Assembly: GCF_027942865.1 (NCBI RefSeq)
Contig: NC_134512.1
Span: 3,507,001 to 3,571,000, forward strand
Direction of reading: 5' to 3'
Length of the DNA: 64,000 bases
Source of the DNA: Odontesthes bonariensis
Lineage: Eukaryota > Chordata > Actinopteri > Atheriniformes > Atherinopsidae
Part shown: piece after piece, positions 37,109 through 50,200 of the stretch
Numbering within the stretch: position 1 is the stretch's first letter
How the letters are laid out: each line of letters opens with the position of its first letter
Notes under the pieces: model-generated
Databases searched by the model: none
Told to the model about the DNA's origin: nothing
Seen by the model: the letters and a program-made list of their open reading frames with translations, nothing else
Program-made: the position numbers and the translations under genes

Positions 37109-39535
37109 ATCTACTTACCTATTTTTATGTATCACACGTAAGTAATTAGGGACCGAGCAGTAAAACTGCAAGTTTTGCGTAGGACGACGAAATTTGGTAC
37201 GCTCATGTACGGAAGCGAAAATAAAACCTCCTGTTTTTCTGTCTAATTTATTTTTTGGTTTGTTTTTCGGGGTAATATTTTCTGTTTTTCTGGCTATTTT
37301 TTACCACTGTTTTTCTCTATTTTTTTTCTGTTTTTCGTGGTAATTTTTTCTCCCTCTGTTTTTCGGGGTAATTTTTTTCGGAAATATCGGGATACTTTGA
37401 AATCTCGCGAGATTATCCAGCCTGCAGGCGACTCTGGTGGACCTAAGCAGAGCTATAGAGTAACCACTGTGGACCTAAGGTGACTCCTGACCCCCATACA
37501 TGCTCCGTCTTGAACACTTTGAAACATTGCTATGTCTAGGCATACATGTATAAAGTACTAGCGATTCAGACTTGAGTAGAAGTACAAGTACTCTATCAAA
37601 AAAGTGACTTGAGTAGAAGTACAAGTGCTCTTTAAGCACCGTACTTAACGCCTCAAAATTTGATGACTCGCCATCACTCGCTACAAAAAATGAAGTCTCT
37701 TATAACTCCCACATACATTATCCAATCTGTCCCAAACTTCATACGGTGAATGCTGGAGTCAGTCTGAACGCGTACCTATAATCATAAGCCGCATTCGCAC
37801 TGTAGGAACCTTTTGCAGTTCCTCTAACCTTTTCAGGAACGGGGCCGTTTTTTCCGCATTCGCACATACAGGAACTCTGGACCACGGCCCTCAGTTCCTG
37901 TAACCATTTTTGCTCCTTCTCCTCAGCTGGGTCTGTTCTGGGTTCTATAGGAACACATCTGATTGGTGGTCGGTAGCTCCGCCCCTTGTCATGTTGTCAG
38001 ACTGAAATGTTTCCTCATACGACACAGACTCAACCTTGGCGTGTTTAATAAGTTAAACCTCCACGTGGTCTCCTTTGTCTGCGGCGCTCTGCTCTCCTTC
38101 CTTCATGAAACCAAGAAGTATGGCCTGCGCTCCATCCTTCGTCTCCTGACTCTCTCTGTGGGCTCTTCCAGCCTCCATGTTAGACGCCCGATGTGATCGT
38201 TCATGATTAATATCACCATCATGCAGACTATAAACACGGTGGCCTCCCCGCTCTCCATGTTAGCTTCTTGGTGGTGTTTTTCTGGCCCAGATGGAGTTCC
38301 TGGAAAGGTGCTCAGAGCGTGTGCCAACCAACTCGCCCCCACCTTCACCAGGATCTTCAACCTCTCCCTGGCCCAGGCAGTCAATCCATCCTGTCTGAAA
38401 ACATCCACAATAATTCTGGTGCCGAAGAAGTCTCCCATCACTAGCCTGAACGATTACCGTCCGGTGGCCCTCACTCCGGTAATCATGAAGTGCTTTGAGA
38501 GACTGGCACTGCACGAAAAGAGGGATTTGTGTCACTGTGGACGGCAGTGAACTTCCGCGAATTTGCCTAATTTTCGGACGCACCTGGGCGCTTGCAGGCA
38601 GACAAACTTTAAGTTTGTTGAGCGAGAAAATCGTCGGAAACGAACCCGACTCGCGGAGGGCTCTCACAGCGGGGTGCTAATGGCTCAGCGATTAGCACCC
38701 CGCTGTGAGAGTGCCTGGACCTCTCACTGGCCTCGCTGGTATTGGACAAAAAAGGCACGTGATTACATAAAAAAGCTCTTGTAAAGCTGACCGCCCATTG
38801 GCCAATAAGGTTAATATATGCATACTTTATATGGGCATATCATTCAGCAATTATGATTAATAATTGTGATTATGATTACTAATATTCCTGGGATGTTTGT
38901 GTACTTCATATATTCACGTCATTCTTATAAGCTGCACTATGACTAGGCTATGAATGCAGGCATGAATGACGTGAATCTATTGAGAATGAAAAAGGAAACT
39001 TTTTTTTTTTTTTTAAAGCGCTTTTATTGCCACACCACACAATGTACATAGCTTACATTGTAATAAGAACCATGTTGATAATAAAGAATTGAAAACTATA
39101 TATACACACACTGCTGTAGCCTACAATATACACAATAAGCCTAAATGCCGCCGTTTGGAATCCGCATTCTTCGCATTCCTCCGGTCCCTGCAGGGTCTGC
39201 GGGAGTTGTCAGACGTCCTCATCCTGGATCAGAAGCTGGCTTCTGGGAGCTGTTGGAATAACCAATAAATAACCAAACCATAGTCTATCCATGCACAGCA
39301 TATTGACAACTTGTCTATAAAGTAACGAAAGTCATATTGACAGCGTATATGTTCTTACTCTCTTTCACTCTTCTGTGGTGAGACTGAGAGTATTTCGGGT
39401 TGGCTTCAAGACGCGCCTGTAGCACAGCACACAGGTCCGTCACGCAGCTGAAAAAAAACAAACAATAGGAATGAATAAAATGACCATTGCTTAAAAGTGT
39501 CAGTGCCAGCCGTGGTAAAAGTCAGCGCCGCTCAC

Positions 39536-40000
39536 CCTCGATAGTGTCCCCGTCTGCCTCTCTGAAGTTCGGACTGTTTGACACCGCCTCCTTCAAGCGA
39601 CTCGTTACATCCATATTGTGAGGTGACAGTAGCCTGTAAAAACAATAGGCCTATGGTTAATAAAAAAAACTGCATTAACGTCACGTAACATCAGGTCCAA
39701 CTCAACTAGATATTGGGAGAACATTCACTTATTCTTACCCTTGACCTGGATTATAATGCCACGGTGAGTTATGCAGGCGGCGAACTGCTTCCTATAAATT
39801 GAAAACACGAAATTCATTTTTTTAAATAAAGCAACTCACACTGGTTTTCACGTGATGGACACAATTAAGTTGAGTTTAGCCTAAAGCCACAGTCAATAAC
39901 CTACTCTTACCGCGGTTTTCGGATTCTGTATCCGCCTTCTCTTGGGGGTGCGCTCTTCAACTTCTCTGGAATGTAACTCCAGTGCGTTCTCGACGGCCAT
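39536..40000 (-). pseudogene. Spliced minus-strand gene remnant of the TIR transposon
   Basis: Three exons with consistent phases: 40000-39911 (ATG at 40000, first Met after an in-frame stop), 39791-39739 and 39633-39536. They read MAVENALELHSREVEERT, KRRRIQNPKTA, EAVRRLHNSPWHYNPGQ and LLSPHNMDVTSRLKEAV. A fourth candidate exon near 39449-39365 is out of phase, so the gene looks decayed or I am missing an exon. I do not recognise the family. Confidence 0.5.
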
Positions 40001-40582
40001 CTTGCCTCCAACCTAGCGAATCTCTGGTCGATTCCCTCCAGAACCCTCTCCACGACCGTATCCACAGTGCTGGCCACCATACGAGACATCCCGGTCATAG
40101 CATTCAACAGGACTTTCATTTTATCTGCCTGTAAGCAAGTGAGTAAGTAAGTTTAATATACAGCACATTTAAAATCAGCGAGAACTGTCCCAAGTGCTGT
40201 ACAGTGTCAACAAGACTAAAATTAAACAATCAAATGGTCATGTGCAAGTAGAAAAAACACACAAACCTGTAGACCCGCAGAGAGTTGCTGGGGAGTTGAA
40301 AGCTAGTCGTCTTCCAGCCATTGTATTCCGCAAACCAGGTCAGTTTTCAGCGATTTCTGTCTCCCTTTCTGCCGCCAGATCTGCTCCTTAAACTTTTTGT
40401 TTACACTGCACAACACAATGTTTCTCATACGTGATTGAACGAGAGCTTATGCGAGCCGTTAAGCTCCACCAATCATATGCGTATACGTCATCACACGGAA
40501 TACTCGCGAGACAACCTCCCGTCCTTTTGCTATTTAATGTTGTCTGACCACAGCTGGCAATTTGCACTGTTTTGACACAAAA

Positions 40583-40639
40583 ATGGACTCTGCAAGGACA
40601 AAGAAAAGACCTCGGCGATATTGTGACCATTGTGACTGA
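40583..40639 (+). pseudogene. Truncated Cys-rich start of a possible transposase
   Basis: An 18-codon frame ends RRYCDHCD then TGA. A basic start followed by YCxHCD resembles the N-terminus of fish CACTA/EnSpm transposases as I remember them. The following sequence is a LINE/SINE-like tail with (TTGAATCC)n near 40880, which probably replaced the rest. Confidence 0.35.
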
Positions 40640-42945
40640 GAATTAAGCCATACACAATAAAACACTGAGCGCACTACTGCACATTATGTATACAGGCCAG
40701 ATTTCTATATTTTTATTTCTATTTTATTTAAGAAACCTTTTAGAATATTGCTGTTGCATGCTTATTTTATCTTTATCTTATCTTTATTATTATACATTTG
40801 GACATCCAGTGCGGGCAACAAAGAAAATAATTTCATTGTTCAGGGAAACACGTTTCTAACTGCACACATGACAATAAACCTTTGAATCCTTGAATCCTTG
40901 AATTTTGCCCACAAAAAGCGGTTACAAAAGAGGTGTTTGGGAGAAAAAAAACAGATATGCATCACCACCAGACAGCGTGCACCTCTTCTTTTTCAAGACA
41001 ACACAGCAACAAGCTTGGCTGGAGTTGGAGGTGATGGGTATGAACGTGTAGAAACAGGCCTGCCCACCCCCCACCTCACCTCACCCCACCCCACTTGAAA
41101 ATGACTGTGGCAGCTCCTGACCTGATCACTGGCATTTACATATTAAAGGCTCTCCTAAGTAGGGGAGGGGAGGGGGGCATGGGGGAGCAGTTGCCAGGTC
41201 AATTTGCGACAATTTGGGCCAAGTTTTCACTTTTACCACCGCAAATGCAGGGGCTTAACGTATGCGGACATGTAAGGGGCCACATACATCCACAAATCCC
41301 TCTTTTCATGCAGTGTGGTCCTTCAGCACATCACGGACTACCTCCCCCCAGACCTTGACCCCCATCAGTTCGCATACCGGGCGAACAGATCCACAGAGGA
41401 TGCCATCGCCGTAGCTCTCCACTCTGCACTAAACCACCTGGAGCAGCAGCAGAGCTATGTTCGAATGCTCTTTGTGGATTACAGTTCTGCCTTCAATACT
41501 ATAATCCCGGACAGACTCACCACAAAACTGGAAACCCTCGGCCTCCCCCCTTTCACATGTGCCTGGATCTTTTTGTCTGACCAACCCCAGACTGTACGAC
41601 TGGGGCCCCACCTCTCATCCACCCGCACGCTGAGCATTGGCTCCCCACAGGGCTGTGTGCTGAGCCCCCTCCTCTACTGCCTCTACACCCACGACTGCAG
41701 ACCGGCCCACAAGGACAACCTTATCGTTAAGTTTGCTGACGATACTACGGTGGTCGGTCTCATCTCCAGGGGTGATGAGGCTGCTTACAGGGAGGAGGTC
41801 CTGAAGCTGGCAGAGTGGTGCTCAGAGAACAACCTTTCTCTGAACACCAAGAAAACCAGAGAGGTCATCATCGACTTCAGGAGGCACAGCACTGATACAG
41901 CCCCCCTTTACATCAATGGCGAGCGCGTGGAACAGGTCCACACGTTCAAATACCTCGGCGTCCTCATCTCTGACAACATTTCCTGGTCAGAGAACATCAC
42001 AGCCATCATCAAGAGGGCTCGGCAGCGGCTACACTTCCTGAGAGTTCTCAGGAAGCACAACCTCAACTGCAACCTGCTGCTGACCTTCTACCGCTCATCC
42101 ATCGAGAGCCTGCTGACATACTGCATCACAGTGTGGTTAGCAGCTCCACCACCGCTGACAGGGAGAGGCTGCAGAGAGTCGTCAAGGCAGCACAGAAGAT
42201 AATCGGCTGCCCTCTCCCCTCCCTGATGGACATTTACACCTCCCGCTGCCTCAGCAGAGCCAAGGCAATCTCCAAAGACAGCTCCCACCCTGGCTCTGCC
42301 CTGTTTGACCTGTTGCCCTCAGGGCGGCGCTACAGGTGCATCAGGACAAGGACAAGCAGACTTAAAAACAGCTTTTTCCCCAAAGCCATAATCAGTCTCA
42401 ACTCTGACACTCACTGATCATCCCTTTGGACAATTCCCTACTCTTGTGCAATATCCAAAAATAATACCAAAAACTGTTGTGTGCAATATATCCTTTTACT
42501 TGAATTTACTTATACCTTATTTATCTATCACCACTAACACCATATTTTATTCTATTTATTTTATTTACCGTAAGTAAAAACTGTTGCATCTTACACCCTT
42601 CCCTTATTGTACATACTTATATATATTTTTTTTAATTTTTATTTTTATTTTCTCTTTGCACTGTTTTGGTGGCTTTAAATCTCGCTGTACCATGTACCTG
42701 AGAAATAAAGGCATTCTGATTCTAATTCTGATTCTGATTTTACCGGGTTTTGTTTTGTTTTGTTTTGTTTTGTTGTTGAATGTGGCGCTAAAGTAACACG
42801 TCGCTGTCGCAGACGGTTGCACCGCATCAGTCTCTATCAGGTCCCGACTCATGTGTGAATGCAAACTGAAACAGTTCCAGAACAGTTATCAGAACGGAAT
42901 TCGAGGAGGACCGTTCTTAGAACTGCTCTGTCCGAATGCGGCTTA

Positions 42946-43435
42946 AGGCCTCAGTATGCTTCTCCGTCGCTATCCCTCAAGCCGTCTCCGTAGTCCGTCC
43001 TTTCGAAGTTCTCCGTCCGTCTGTTGGACACCCAAGGCAGTTCACTTCCCAATCAGTAGGCATCGCTACGTTAAACGACCCAATCTTACCTCGTCTATCG
43101 TGAACGTCGTTGATTGATTGTTCACCTTCCGGCTCCATTCCACTCCTCACAGTGAACGATGGCGAGCGAGAGAGAAAGACTGTTATTGGAGTTGGAGCTT
43201 GTTGATATTGAAATGCAAATCATTTTGACCGGCACACAGAAAAACTCTTTTAAAAATGGCGGTGTTGTTGTTCTGAGAGGAAGGCGCTAAACCGGAAAAG
43301 TGATTACAGAAATGATGTTGTTAGCGGACCAATCACAACTCTTGCGGTCTCTGTTGCCTCGACGGATAGAAATTTTGGCCGACGCACACAGGCTACGGAG
43401 AGCGTCTCCTGGAGGGTCTCCGTAGGCAACCACCT
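42946..43435. repeat. Partial MITE inside the nest
   Basis: GGCCTCAGTATGCTTCTCCG near 42948 and the inverted GGCTACGGAGAGCGTCTCC near 43391 look like the ends of a fish MITE whose right terminus is incomplete. Non-coding. Confidence 0.45.
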
Positions 43436-44241
43436 ATAGCGCCACACCATGACATGATCAAACTCCTCCTACAGATTTAATGGTAACAGCTCCAAACTTG
43501 GCCAGGTTACTCTTAAACTATAGGGGGGGGGGGGGAGAATGTTGAGAAACTTTTCCAAACTCTAAACGGTGTGGGCGTGGCCAGGCGTTGAAAATCGTGT
43601 GATGGCGTTTGTGATTTGAAAGCCTTATCATCATCGTACGGTCATGAAACTTGGCACACACGTCCACCCTGACGACCTCGTACGTATTTAAGGGGATCGT
43701 GTGTGTGCGCGGAGCAAAATGGCTCAGTGGCGCCCCCTATAAACTTTCAAAAATCCCTCCGCATTGGGGTTATTATGTGCTCGTACGTATGCGGAGGGTA
43801 TCGTGCGTGTGGGCAGAGCTGCGCGATTACGCCGTCCAGCGCATGCCACACCCTGCGCACAGGCTCGGTCCCGCTCAAGGCTGCTTGCAGCTTTAATTGA
43901 TTGCTTCTAATTTAAGCTCAAAATACACAGATTTTATGCTTTAAAGTCAATTTAATAATTGTGAAATTAACTACTTGATTTAACAAAACATAATTTTTTA
44001 TATACAAAATCTAAGCCTATCGATTTGCTCATATGATCATGACACTCATTATGACTTCTCACAACATTAAATTATTTATACATATAGTACATATAGTATA
44101 TGTGATACACAACGACATGATGTACTGTTTGCTATTCTTACAAGTATTTCAAACATAGCATAACAGCTGGACATATTCAGATATGTCTGAGACATGAAAC
44201 TAGGATGAGAGCTCCATGTCTGTGTGCAGCCAGTGAAGCTC

Positions 44242-47200
44242 TCAGCGTCCTCTGTAGGTGCTGTAGGAGAAGCGACTCATCAGCAAAGGGAGATGAAATT
44301 TCTGTGCTGGGTCACTAATGGTGAACACAACCTGAGAACAAACACACACAGTTTACATTATAAGACATCAAATTACATTAATTTGGCTCATCCAGAGCAA
44401 TTTACAATTGGGGCAATGGGAGCCTCAATATCTTGCGCACAGTCACTTTGACATATGAACAGGGGATCTTGGATCCTTCCACTACCTTCGGATTGAAGGA
44501 AAACCATTGTACCTTCTGACCTATAGCAGCTCAACCAACCACTCAGCCACTTACCCTCACACACACAGACAGACACACGCACAATCCGCAGACTCAAGTT
44601 CTTTGAAGTCACAATTTCTTTTTTTTTTGTCAATGTATCTTTATTGAACTTTTTTTTTAAAAAGTGTACACACAAGGCAATCAACATAAAGGATTAAATG
44701 CAAAACAGACAAAAAAACCAAAAACCTCAATAAAAGGAAAGCCCATAAAAGTAGAAGAGTCCAAAGAGTCCAGATGTATTGTCCATTGTTCCTCAAGAAA
44801 GAAAGATTAAGAAAGAAAAATGGGGGGGGGGGGCTGCCATATTATACAAGACATTCTGAGTGCATTGTAAGCTGTTCCACATACGCAATGAATGAGTGCC
44901 ATATAACCTGAAATTTGTCTGTTGACCCGTTTAATAAATATCTAATTTTTTCAACCTTCAGGAAAAACATGACATCACAAATCCATCTACCAAAAGATGG
45001 AGGCTTGTCACTTTTCCAATTCAAAAGAATGAGGCGTTGTGCTAGAAGTGAAGAGTAGGCAATGCAATTTAACTCAGGCTTTTGTATGGGAAGAATTTCT
45101 GCGGGTACACCAAAAAGTCCAATAAAAGGGCAAGGATCAATATTCACACCTGTAATTTTTGAATATGCTTCAAATATAGAGGCCCAGAAAGAAGTTAGAC
45201 TGGAGCAGGACCAAAATGTATGGAAGAGAGTAGCTGGTGCCTGTTTGCATTTGTCACAAATAGGACTTACCTCTGGATAGATTTTGGATAACTTAACCTT
45301 AGACATGTGAAGCCTATGCACAATCTTAAATTGAATTAAGCAATGTCTAGCACAAATAGACGTGGAGTGAATTCTTTGAAGTATATCAGACTATTGTTCA
45401 TCTGTAATATTAACACCCATATCCTTCTCCCAGTTTTCCTTTATTATCATCAATGAACAGGTCTCCAAATCAAATATCCTTGCATACAACCTTGTTATGG
45501 CTCCTCTAATTCCAGGCTGTACCTCTAAGATTGCATCCAAAGATGTTGTCTGTGGTATTGAGGGGAATTCAGTAAAGTGACTCTTTACAAAATGTCTGAC
45601 CAGCAGATATCTGAAAAAATTATTTGATGACAAATCAAATGTTTCCCTAACTTGATCAAAAGACATAAATATGCCATCCTTATATAATGTTTTAATATTC
45701 AATACCCCACTTTGAAACCATTGACAGAATGTATGGTCCAAAAGTGAAGCTTGGAATAGGTGGCTGTAACTGGAGCATGCACTGACATGGATACTAGACC
45801 ATAATGTTTACGGAACTGAGACTAAATCTTCAAGGAATGAAGCACAACTGGGTTCTGACAAGCCCGAGGTGAATGTAAGGGAATCGATGAACATAAAAGA
45901 GCAGACAGTGAAACTGGGCTGCAAGAGTTAGATTCCATATGTAGCCAGCCTGGAGCGTTATTTTGGGATGGGTCCCAAAACCAATGCAAAAGACTTCTGA
46001 TATTGGCTGCCCAATAGTACATTTGGAAATTTGGTAGTGCCATCCCGCCAGTCATTTTGGGGCGTTGTAAAAACAACTTTCTAATCCTTGGCCTTTTGTT
46101 ATTCCAAATAAAAGAAGAAACAACACTATCAATTTTAGCAAAAAATGTTTTTGTGAGAAAACATGGGATACATTGAAAGAGAAATAAAAATTTGGGGAGG
46201 ATGTTCATCTTAATTATACTGATGCGCCCAGCTAAGGATAAAGGCAATGTAGACCAGCGGTTGAGATCCTGTTGAGTACGCTCCAAAAGTGGGTTGAAAT
46301 TGGCCTTAATAAGCTGAGAGTGAGACTTAGCAACATACACACCCAGGTATTTTAAACCGACTTTAAAAGGTAATGAATGAAATGAGAGTTTTCTAGCAGC
46401 TGTGTTAATAGGGAGGAGCTCACTTTTGTCAAGATTTAGCTTATAACCAGAGAAGCTACCAAAAACACTTAAAGTGTTAAGGATATGTGGAATGGAGGTT
46501 GCAGGGTCAGATATAAAAAGAAGGACATCATCAGCATACAGGGAGATTTTGTGTTCCCTGTGCGCCCTTGAAATTCCCTTAATATTTGTTTGCCGTCTAA
46601 TGGTAGCTGCAAGAGGTTCCATGACCAGTGCAAAAAGTAATGGGGACAGGGGGCACCCCTGTCTAGTCCCACGCTGTAGGGGAAAGTAAGTGGAGTAAGT
46701 GTCATTAGTCCTAACTGAAGCCATAGGTGAGGTGTACAGCAATTTCACCCAAGAAATAAAAGTGGACCCAAAACCAAACTGTTGAAGAATATAAAACAAA
46801 TATTCCCAATTCACACGATCAAAAGCAGAAGCCGCGTCCAGAGACAAAAGTGCCTCAGGGACCTGAGTTGACGACGGTGTGTAAAGAATATTAAATACAC
46901 GCCTAATGTTGAAAGACAATTGTCTATTTTTGATGAAACCAGTTTGGTCGCAAGACACAAGTGAGGGCAGGACAGTTTCAAGACGGAGAGCCAACACCTT
47001 CGCTAGACATCAACATTGAGGAGGCTTATGGGACGATACGAAGAACATTTAAGAGGATCCTTGCCCTTTTTCAGTAGCAAAGATATTGACGCTTGGCGTA
47101 AAGTTGGTGGAAGGCTCTGGGAATAAGAGCTGTCATCAAATACTTCCATTAGCAAGGGGCTAAGCTTTGCTGAAAACTTTTTATAAAATTCTGTAGGAAA

Positions 47201-50200
47201 GCCATCTGGACCTGGGCATTTTCCACTCTGCATGCATCTGATGGCATCGTTAATTTCGTCTAGAGAAAAAGGGGCATCTAGTGACTCTTTAATGGTCACG
47301 TCTACAGTAGGTAGGTCTAACTCTGCAAAAAATGACTTCATCACATTCAGATCAGAGGACTCTTCAGATGAATATAATTTGCTATAAAATTCACTGAACT
47401 CTCTATTGACATCTGAAGGATCTGACACAAACCCTGTTTCAGATTCAATTTGATCAATTACATGGTTTGTAGATATCTGTCTTAGACTGTAGGCAAGGGC
47501 TCTACCAGGTTTCTCTCCATGTTCATATGACCTATGCCTATTTCTCAATAGGGCTCGCTCTGCCTGACCAGTTGAGAGCATGTCAAATTCAGCCTGATAT
47601 ATTGTTCGCTGTTTGAACAGCTCTGGGGTTGGGGCAGTAGCATATAATTTGTCCACACCTGAGATAAGCGCTGAGAGTTCAGTCTGTCTGGCCAATCGCA
47701 CTTTTTGTGCTGAAGCGTTATAAGAAATAATTTGTCCCCTCAGGTAAGCTTTCAGGGCCTCCCAAAGCAAGGAGGGGGAAGTTGTTTCATTTACATTGGT
47801 TTCCAAGAAGATGTCTATATGAATATTAATGAAGGTAACAAATGATTCATCTGACAAAAGTAGTGGGTTAAGTCTCCATCTAAATCGACTAGGCCTTTGG
47901 TTGGGGATGATCAAAGATAGTGTTACAGGGGCGTGATCAGAAATTACAATGCTATTATAATCACATTTTTGAATCAGTGAAAGTAAAGACTTATGTATGA
48001 AAAAATAATCTATGCGGGAATAGGTATGATGAACAGGAGAAAAAAAAGAATATTCCTTCCTTGTAGGATAAAGGAATCTCCAGGGGTCAGACATGCCATA
48101 AGATTGTAGAAATTTCTCCAAACATTCAGCTGTCTTAGACTTATTAATTGAGCGGGTTGATGATCTATCTAATACAGGATTAATTACACAATTACAATCA
48201 CCAGCTAAAATAAGTTGATGAGTATCCAGGTAAGGTAAGCGTGACAGAAAGTTGTTCATAAATTTAAAATCATCCCAGTTGGGAGCGTAAAAACAAGCCA
48301 ATATGACAGGCCGATTGTAGAGTTTACCCACAACAATAACAAAACGTCCCTGTGGGTCTGAGATGGTTTCAGAAGCTGCAAAAAAAACTGATTTGTTAAT
48401 CAAAATTCCAGCCCCCCTGGCTTTGCTCGTAAAACATGAGTGAAATACCTGTCCGACCCAGCCTCTCTTCAGACAAATATGTTCTGAACTGCGCATATGT
48501 GTCTCAGTTAAAAATGCTATATCAGTTTTCAGACTTTTAAGATGGGCTAGGACCTTAGTGCGTTTAATAGGGTGATTAAGTCCCTTCACATTCCAATTAG
48601 TAAAGTTAACAGATTGGCCTCTTCCCCCAGATGGTGTATGTGGATTATCTATATTCAATACTATAGGTGACATGAACATATTGATCTGACAAATGGCATT
48701 TTGATTTTGGCTCTGGCAAATGGACATGGAAAAAGGTGGAACCACAATTGGGCACAGAGAAGAAAAAAAACAAAAAAGAAAAGAAAAGAAAGCAAATATA
48801 CAATATTTAAAAGGAATATATAGAAACACACAACATTTACCCTCCACCCACCAGCACTATCCCAAACACAGTGCTTAAACCCTTGGGCAGCAAGGCCCAC
48901 ACATCTCACATCTCTAGCTTGGGTCTCTAACATAACCAAACTCGACCCAAAGCACAGCGGGCAAAACAGAAACGAAAGTGCATAAATGGCAAATGCTGCT
49001 ACCATTCTTAAATATACCACAATAAAAGGTGAAGCATATAAACTGCTTTATCATAGGCAGATCGTCAAATGACTGGCCTACACAAATGGTATGAAAAAAG
49101 GTGCCTGGAAAAATGCGGCCTAATGGGCGGCTCTAAATACAGCCATAAGGAAAACAAAAATGAGAGAGAGAGAGAAAAAAAAAAGTATACTACGTCATAA
49201 AAGAAAAAACGTATCTGTTATAGTGGTGTTCGACAGAAATATTAGGGCTTCAGGTAGCCTACAAGGAAAGAAATGACGGCCTCTGAGGGCTCAAGCATAA
49301 ACCACAAAAAATAAGTCACAATATATTTTTCATTTTTTTGCATGAATGTGTGGTCAATATATTCAAGAACTAAGAAAGAGGAAAAGAACAGTCAATTAAA
49401 TGCAGACTTGTAGTAGGCTAACCTACGGTACCTCGACATGCGGCAGAATGTTCTCCTTAATGTAGGGGACGGCTTGTACAGGAGCGGTGAAGGTTTCTTC
49501 CACCTGTTTAAACGTGATCCGGAAAGTGGCCGGGTAACGAAACCCAAACCTGGCATCCTTCACATTCTTAAGAAGCTGTCTAGCATCCGTAAAAGCTGCT
49601 CGCTTCTTGGATACCTCTGGGGGGAAATCCGGAAAGATGTACACACGTTTCTCCTCGTAGAACAGCTGTTTCTTCTGAGCTGAAAGGCAGAGGATGTGAT
49701 CCTTGACGTCTCCATGATGCACTCGGATTATGAAGGGTCTTGGCTTTTCTCCGGGAGGAGGCCTAACCGCTAGTGATCGGTTTCATCCAGACCCAGTATC
49801 TCCTTCAACACTGTCGCACAGAATACCCGCGGGTTGTTTCCTTCTTTGCCTTCCTTTATTCCCACCAACCGAATATTCTGTCGTCGGCTACGGTCTTCCA
49901 AATCCAGACATTTTTCGGATAGCCGGCACACCTCAGCCTGCAGCTTTTCCACTGTAGATTCCAGACTCATGACAGTAGAGCTCCACGCCGTGGTAGCTTG
50001 CTCGAGGTCGTCAACACGCTTGGAGGTCTGAGTGTTAGCAGACTGCAACGAGCTGACATTCGTGTGCAACTCATGGCGAACTGAGGCTATCTCTTGACGA
50101 AGGGCAGTAGTTTGAGTGTCAATTTTAGTGCCCAACGATTCAATTGCTGCCATTATTTTCTCAACGAAATCCGGGGAAGGTTGTGCCTCAGCCTCGGTGC

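Larger units (their letters stand above)
38507..41315. mobile_element. CACTG-ended TIR transposon (CACTA/EnSpm-like), third level of the nest
   Basis: 25 bp inverted ends with one mismatch: CACTGCACGAAAAGAGGG at 38507 and the mirrored form ending CATGCAGTG at 41315. The 3 bp TGG is duplicated on both sides (38504-38506, 41316-41318). Removing it rejoins the LINE reading frame. CACTG ends with a 3 bp duplication suit the CACTA/EnSpm superfamily (inference). It carries exon-like sequences on the minus strand, a truncated Cys-rich start on the plus strand, and a retroposon tail near 40800-40895. Confidence 0.8.
38283..42741 (+). pseudogene. Rex1/CR1-like LINE reverse transcriptase, split by a TIR transposon
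   Basis: The 5' part at 38283-38506 reads [13 protein letters not shown] and ends in the codons for FERL. The frame resumes at 41316 ([21 protein letters not shown]), with [17 protein letters not shown] and the FADDTT catalytic motif, then a C-terminal part ending SRLKNSFFPKAII near 42380 after one frame change. The tail is degenerate GATTCT repeats at about 42718-42741. It lacks the 5' half, including the endonuclease. Confidence 0.87.
37785..42945. mobile_element. TIR element, second level of the nest
   Basis: TAAGCCGCATTCG (37785-37797) is mirrored by CGAATGCGGCTTA (42933-42945). If the outer TA is the target duplication, the element is a TA-targeting MITE. Its interior is split by a Rex1-like LINE. 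Confidence 0.75.
37150..43897. mobile_element. Outermost element of a four-level transposon nest
   Basis: GGGACCGAGC near 37151 and the inverted GGCTCGGTCCC...GCAGCTTTAATT near 43861-43897 mark a dispersed fish repeat. Its body is interrupted after CGTACCTATA (37780) and resumes at CCTATAGCGCCAC (about 43434). Everything between was inserted later. Outer boundaries are approximate. Confidence 0.6.
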
